In this document: piece after piece, positions 61,875 to 64,000 of the stretch | How the letters are laid out: every line of letters begins with the position of its first letter | How positions within the stretch are numbered: position 1 is the stretch's first letter | Source of the DNA: JBQQPY01 sp052258065 | GTDB taxonomy: Bacteria; Pseudomonadota; Gammaproteobacteria; Enterobacterales; Enterobacteriaceae | DNA: 64,000 nt | Reading direction: 5' to 3' | Assembly (NCBI GenBank): GCA_052258065.1 | Contig: JBQQPY010000002.1 | Span: 1,116,001-1,180,000, forward strand | Notes under the pieces: model-generated | Databases searched by the model: none | What the model saw: only the letters and a program-made list of their open reading frames with translations | What the model was told of the DNA's origin: nothing | Translations under genes and position numbers: made by a program

Positions 61875-62165
61875 TGTTAGGTATGTTCAATGAAATATAG
61901 CATTAACGGTGAATAAAGCTTAATCATGGCAATGATAGCACTGATAGAGGCCGCTTTAGACCTGACAACTAGTAGACTTTTCGCAAACAGAATAGATAAA
62001 ACCCGTCGGCTAGTGCAGAAATAAGCCAATACCTCACAGCGCTGCCTCTCACCTCCGTACAGCTTGAGAAACGTTATCAACGATAAGCCGGACTGAAATT
62101 GAATAAAATTGCGAGCCATTTGAACATCTCTTGACAAATTTTCGATTTTAATATGTCCCAATCTT
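61875..62165 (-). mobile_element. IS1595 transposase N-terminal fragment
   Basis: The 94-codon minus frame contains MARNFIQFQSGLSLITFLKL and YGGERQRCEVLAYF, the typical start of an IS1595-type transposase. Remains of the zinc-binding Cys pairs follow only in other frames (VRSKAAS against the expected C-x2-C). It is the best evidence that a full IS1595 element, parent of Rep-A, once existed. Confidence 0.7.
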
Positions 62166-62204
62166 GAATTGTTTTGAAGTATGCAATCAGAAAAGCTTTC
62201 CTAA

Positions 62205-62615
62205 TTACGTACTTTTCTCGGGCATCCTCAAGAGAGGTGTGGCATTGTAACTAGTTTCGATGCCGCTACTAACTCATACATTCGGTTAAATTAATCTTAC
62301 ATTTTGTCAGATAACGAGGCGTATCTTGGCTATAAATTGCATGATAAATTTCCGTTATAGCGTTTCGATACTCTCCAGCAAAGGATTTCGTCGTGACTCA
62401 GATTTGTTGATACTTGTGTCTATTCATAGAATATGAGTGAGCTTTTATTGCTAAAATTTTCTGTAAAAAATAAAAATCCTAAAATATTATTCAGCAGAGT
62501 AAATATGTGATCTTTTTTCTCATCAACCAATCTAAGTCATGACCGAGTATTTGTTTGCTTGAAAAGTATCTATTTCTAGTGCCGTTCAAACTTAGCTGGT
62601 TAAAGTGCACAATAA
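62205..62615 (-). repeat. Rep-A split by Rep-C
   Basis: Rep-A parts at 62205-62389 and 62557-62615. Its left end is CCTAATTACGTACTTTTCTC. Confidence 0.6.
62390..62556. repeat. Rep-C inserted in Rep-A
   Basis: Ends TCGTGACTCAGATTTGTTGA and, in reverse complement, GGTCATGACTTAGATTGGTT. GGATTTC-like and GAGTATTT-like sequence at the two borders fits a short target duplication. Confidence 0.65.
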
Positions 62616-62704
62616 AGTAAAAAATGATTACTATCACTTTTCTCAAAACTAGAATCATTACAGATTGACGCAGAGCCCGTAGCCAAACAAAAACCAATCA
62701 AAAA
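62616..62704 (-). repeat. Rep-B fragment
   Basis: CAAAACTAGAATCATTACAG and the following bases match the middle of Rep-B. Confidence 0.5.
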
Positions 62705-62706
62705 TA

Positions 62707-62988
62707 CCTGATTACGCACCTTACCCAGCTCAAGCGTGAGCTACACTAGAAATAGACAATTTAAAGTAAATGCATAACTCTGTTAGAGAGTATCAAAAAC
62801 GTTACAACGAACACCTACCATGCAATTCGTGGAAAACATACGCCTCGTTAGCTAGCCGAATATGAGTATCAATTTAACCAACGTTATTACTTAGACGCAC
62901 TGATAGGTGGACTCTTAGTAAGAGCATTAAAAATGCTCCCAATTACCATACATCTATTAGTGATTGCCGAGCAAAATGCATAATGAAG
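62707..62988 (+). repeat. Rep-A, complete, ending on tsaC start
   Basis: 280-bp copy with left end CCTGATTACGCACCTTACCC. In the transposase frame the last ~60 codons read NTYHAIRGKHTPR, stop, LAEYEYQFNQRYYLDALI and LLVIAEQNA, then TAA: an IS1595 C-terminus with a single nonsense codon. The TAA overlaps the tsaC ATG (TAATG), and the right terminal repeat probably extends into the first codons of tsaC. Confidence 0.75.
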
Positions 62989-63555
62989 AATAAATCTCTC
63001 TTACCTGACCTGACAAGTTTAGTGAAAGCACAGCACCAGCAGCAGGTTATTGCTTATCCGACAGAGGCCGTGTTCGGGTTGGGCTGCGATCCGGACAGCG
63101 AAATCGCGGTTCAGGCGCTTCTCAAACTAAAGAAGCGCTCGTGGCAAAAAGGGTTAATTCTAATTGCCGCTCATTATACTCAGCTTACGGATTATATTGA
63201 CGACAGCGCGCTGGATAATGCTGCGCGGGAGCGCATGTTCGCCTGTTGGCCAGGCCCCGTTACCTGGATAGTACCAGCCCGTTCCACAACCTCTCGCTGG
63301 TTAACGGGACAATACACATCACTAGCGGTACGCGTCAGTGCATTTGAACCAGTCCGGCGTCTTTGCCTTTCTTTCGGCAAGCCGCTGGTGTCTACCAGCG
63401 CTAATTTCAGCGGGCTGCCGCCGGCGCGCACCGCCGGCGAAGTGCGTGAGCAATTAGGTTCCGCCTTTCCGGTACTGAACGAAGCAGTGGAAGGGCGACG
63501 TAATCCTTCTGAAATTCGCCATGCGCTGAGCGGAAAATTAATTCGTCAGGGCTGA
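62983..63555 (+). CDS. tsaC: Threonylcarbamoyl-AMP synthase TsaC
   Basis: Makes threonylcarbamoyl-AMP for the t6A37 modification of ANN-decoding tRNAs. 190 residues, as in E. coli. YrdC-fold landmarks: VIAYPTEAVFGLGCDPDS (21-38), KGLILIAAHY, WPGPVTWIVPA, SLAVRVSAFEPVRRL and KPLVSTSANFSGLPPARTAG. The N-terminal length equals E. coli, so the start is native even though the sequence up to it is Rep-A. There is no good ribosome site. Confidence 0.95.
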   Translation: MKNKSLLPDLTSLVKAQHQQQVIAYPTEAVFGLGCDPDSEIAVQALLKLKKRSWQKGLILIAAHYTQLTDYIDDSALDNAARERMFACWPGPVTWIVPARSTTSRWLTGQYTSLAVRVSAFEPVRRLCLSFGKPLVSTSANFSGLPPARTAGEVREQLGSAFPVLNEAVEGRRNPSEIRHALSGKLIRQG

Positions 63556-63574
63556 CTACTACCGGAGTGATACG

Positions 63575-64000
63575 ATGAATACCTATGTAGTTTTTGGCAA
63601 TCCGATTAATTATAGTCGGTCACCGCGCATTCATGCGCTCTTTGCTGCTGAAACCGGTCTAGTCCATTCTTATGGACGCATGCTGGTACCGCTGAACAAT
63701 TTTAAGCAAACGCTGCGGCAATTTTTCGACGCGGGAGGGTTAGGGGCAAATATTGCGCTGCCGTTTAAAGAAGACGCGTTCTCGCTCTGCGATCAGATCA
63801 TTGAACGCGGGTCTTTAGCCAGAGCGGTCAATACGATTAAGAAACTGCCGGACGGCGCATTGCTGGGGGATAACACCGATGGTATTGGTTTAGTCAAAGA
63901 TTTACAACGTCTTGCTCTATTGCGCCACGATACCCGGGTGCTCTTAGTGGGCGCCGGCGGCGCAGCGAGAGGAGTGCTTTTACCGCTGCTGGCTTACGGC
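63575..64000 (+). CDS. aroE: Shikimate dehydrogenase AroE (5' part)
   Basis: NADPH-dependent reduction of 3-dehydroshikimate. The first 142 codons are open to the window edge. Shikimate-binding YSRSPRIHALFA, catalytic Lys in NIALPFKEDAF (about 65), GDNTDGIGLVKDL, and the start of the NADPH site VLLVGAGGAARGVLLPLL. The ATG has CGGAG before it and lies 19 bp after tsaC, as in the E. coli smg-yrdD-tsaC-aroE order. Confidence 0.95.
   Translation, partial: MNTYVVFGNPINYSRSPRIHALFAAETGLVHSYGRMLVPLNNFKQTLRQFFDAGGLGANIALPFKEDAFSLCDQIIERGSLARAVNTIKKLPDGALLGDNTDGIGLVKDLQRLALLRHDTRVLLVGAGGAARGVLLPLLAYG

Noticed and set aside
1..64000. CRISPR array among the many short repeats
   Set aside because: Repeats are dispersed, in both orientations and hundreds of bases long. 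No regularly spaced 25-40-bp direct repeats with unique spacers and no cas-like frames were seen.

Overview
The window looks like a chromosome piece from an enterobacterial insect endosymbiont in the middle stage of genome reduction. All recognisable intact genes are Enterobacterales orthologues in E. coli-like blocks: lptD-surA-pdxA-rsmA-apaG-apaH facing folA; carAB-dapB; ispH-fkpB-lspA-ileS-ribF facing rpsT; cydABX-ybgE-ybgC-tolQRA; dprA-smg-yrdD-tsaC-aroE. These blocks are separated by 1-5 kb of AT-rich DNA made of dead mobile elements. Genes are visibly GC-richer than the spacers. A Sodalis-allied or Serratia symbiotica-type symbiont is my best guess, but the sequence alone does not settle the genus.

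Layout. 1-3.3 kb: nested insertion debris. 3.3-4.1 kb: fkpA (-). 4.1-9.4 kb: a diverged tandem duplication of the fkpA upstream region, then IS630 and IS481 relics. 9.4 kb: yheU; 10.07 kb: tRNA-Ile2(CAU). 10.3-13 kb: debris plus a GC-rich remnant with several perfect palindromes. 13-14 kb: an AI-2E-family membrane protein. 14-17.2 kb: debris. 17.2-24.6 kb: envelope, B6 and ribosome block. 25-29.5 kb: carB-carA with conserved ArgR boxes. 31.2-32.1 kb: dapB. 32-35.2 kb: an IS701 relic inside an IS630 relic. 35.2-43 kb: ispH, broken fkpB, lspA, ileS, ribF, rpsT, nhaA. 43-48.1 kb: debris and a yejE pseudogene. 48.1-54.5 kb: cytochrome bd oxidase and tolQRA. 54.5-60.8 kb: debris with sodA. 60.8-64 kb: smg, tsaC and the start of aroE, which runs off the end.

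The repeats fall into a small set that can be recognised by translating the relics. There are four IS families: IS481; two IS630 types, called IS630-a (HGSWLN-type) and IS630-b (YSEDLR-type) here; IS701; and IS1595. There are three short non-autonomous repeats: Rep-A (~280 bp, ~20-25-bp terminal inverted repeats, carrying the 3' end of an IS1595-like transposase gene), Rep-B (~330 bp) and Rep-C (~165 bp). No transposase is intact. Elements sit inside one another, which gives a relative chronology: Rep-B is a frequent target of Rep-A, Rep-A of IS630 and Rep-C, and IS630-b of IS701.

Functionally the survivors cover LPS export (LptD), outer-membrane protein folding (SurA, FkpA), pyridoxal phosphate, folate, pyrimidine/arginine precursor (CarAB), lysine/DAP (DapB), isoprenoids (IspH), riboflavin cofactors, shikimate (AroE), tRNA modification (TsaC), oxygen respiration at low oxygen (CydABX) and envelope energy coupling (TolQRA). 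Two otherwise well-kept genes, apaH and cydA, each carry a single-base deletion in a homopolymer. I found no new multigene system. The more unusual material is the repeat architecture, the homopolymer frameshifts, Rep-A ending exactly on the tsaC start, and the palindrome-rich remnant at 12.5-12.8 kb.
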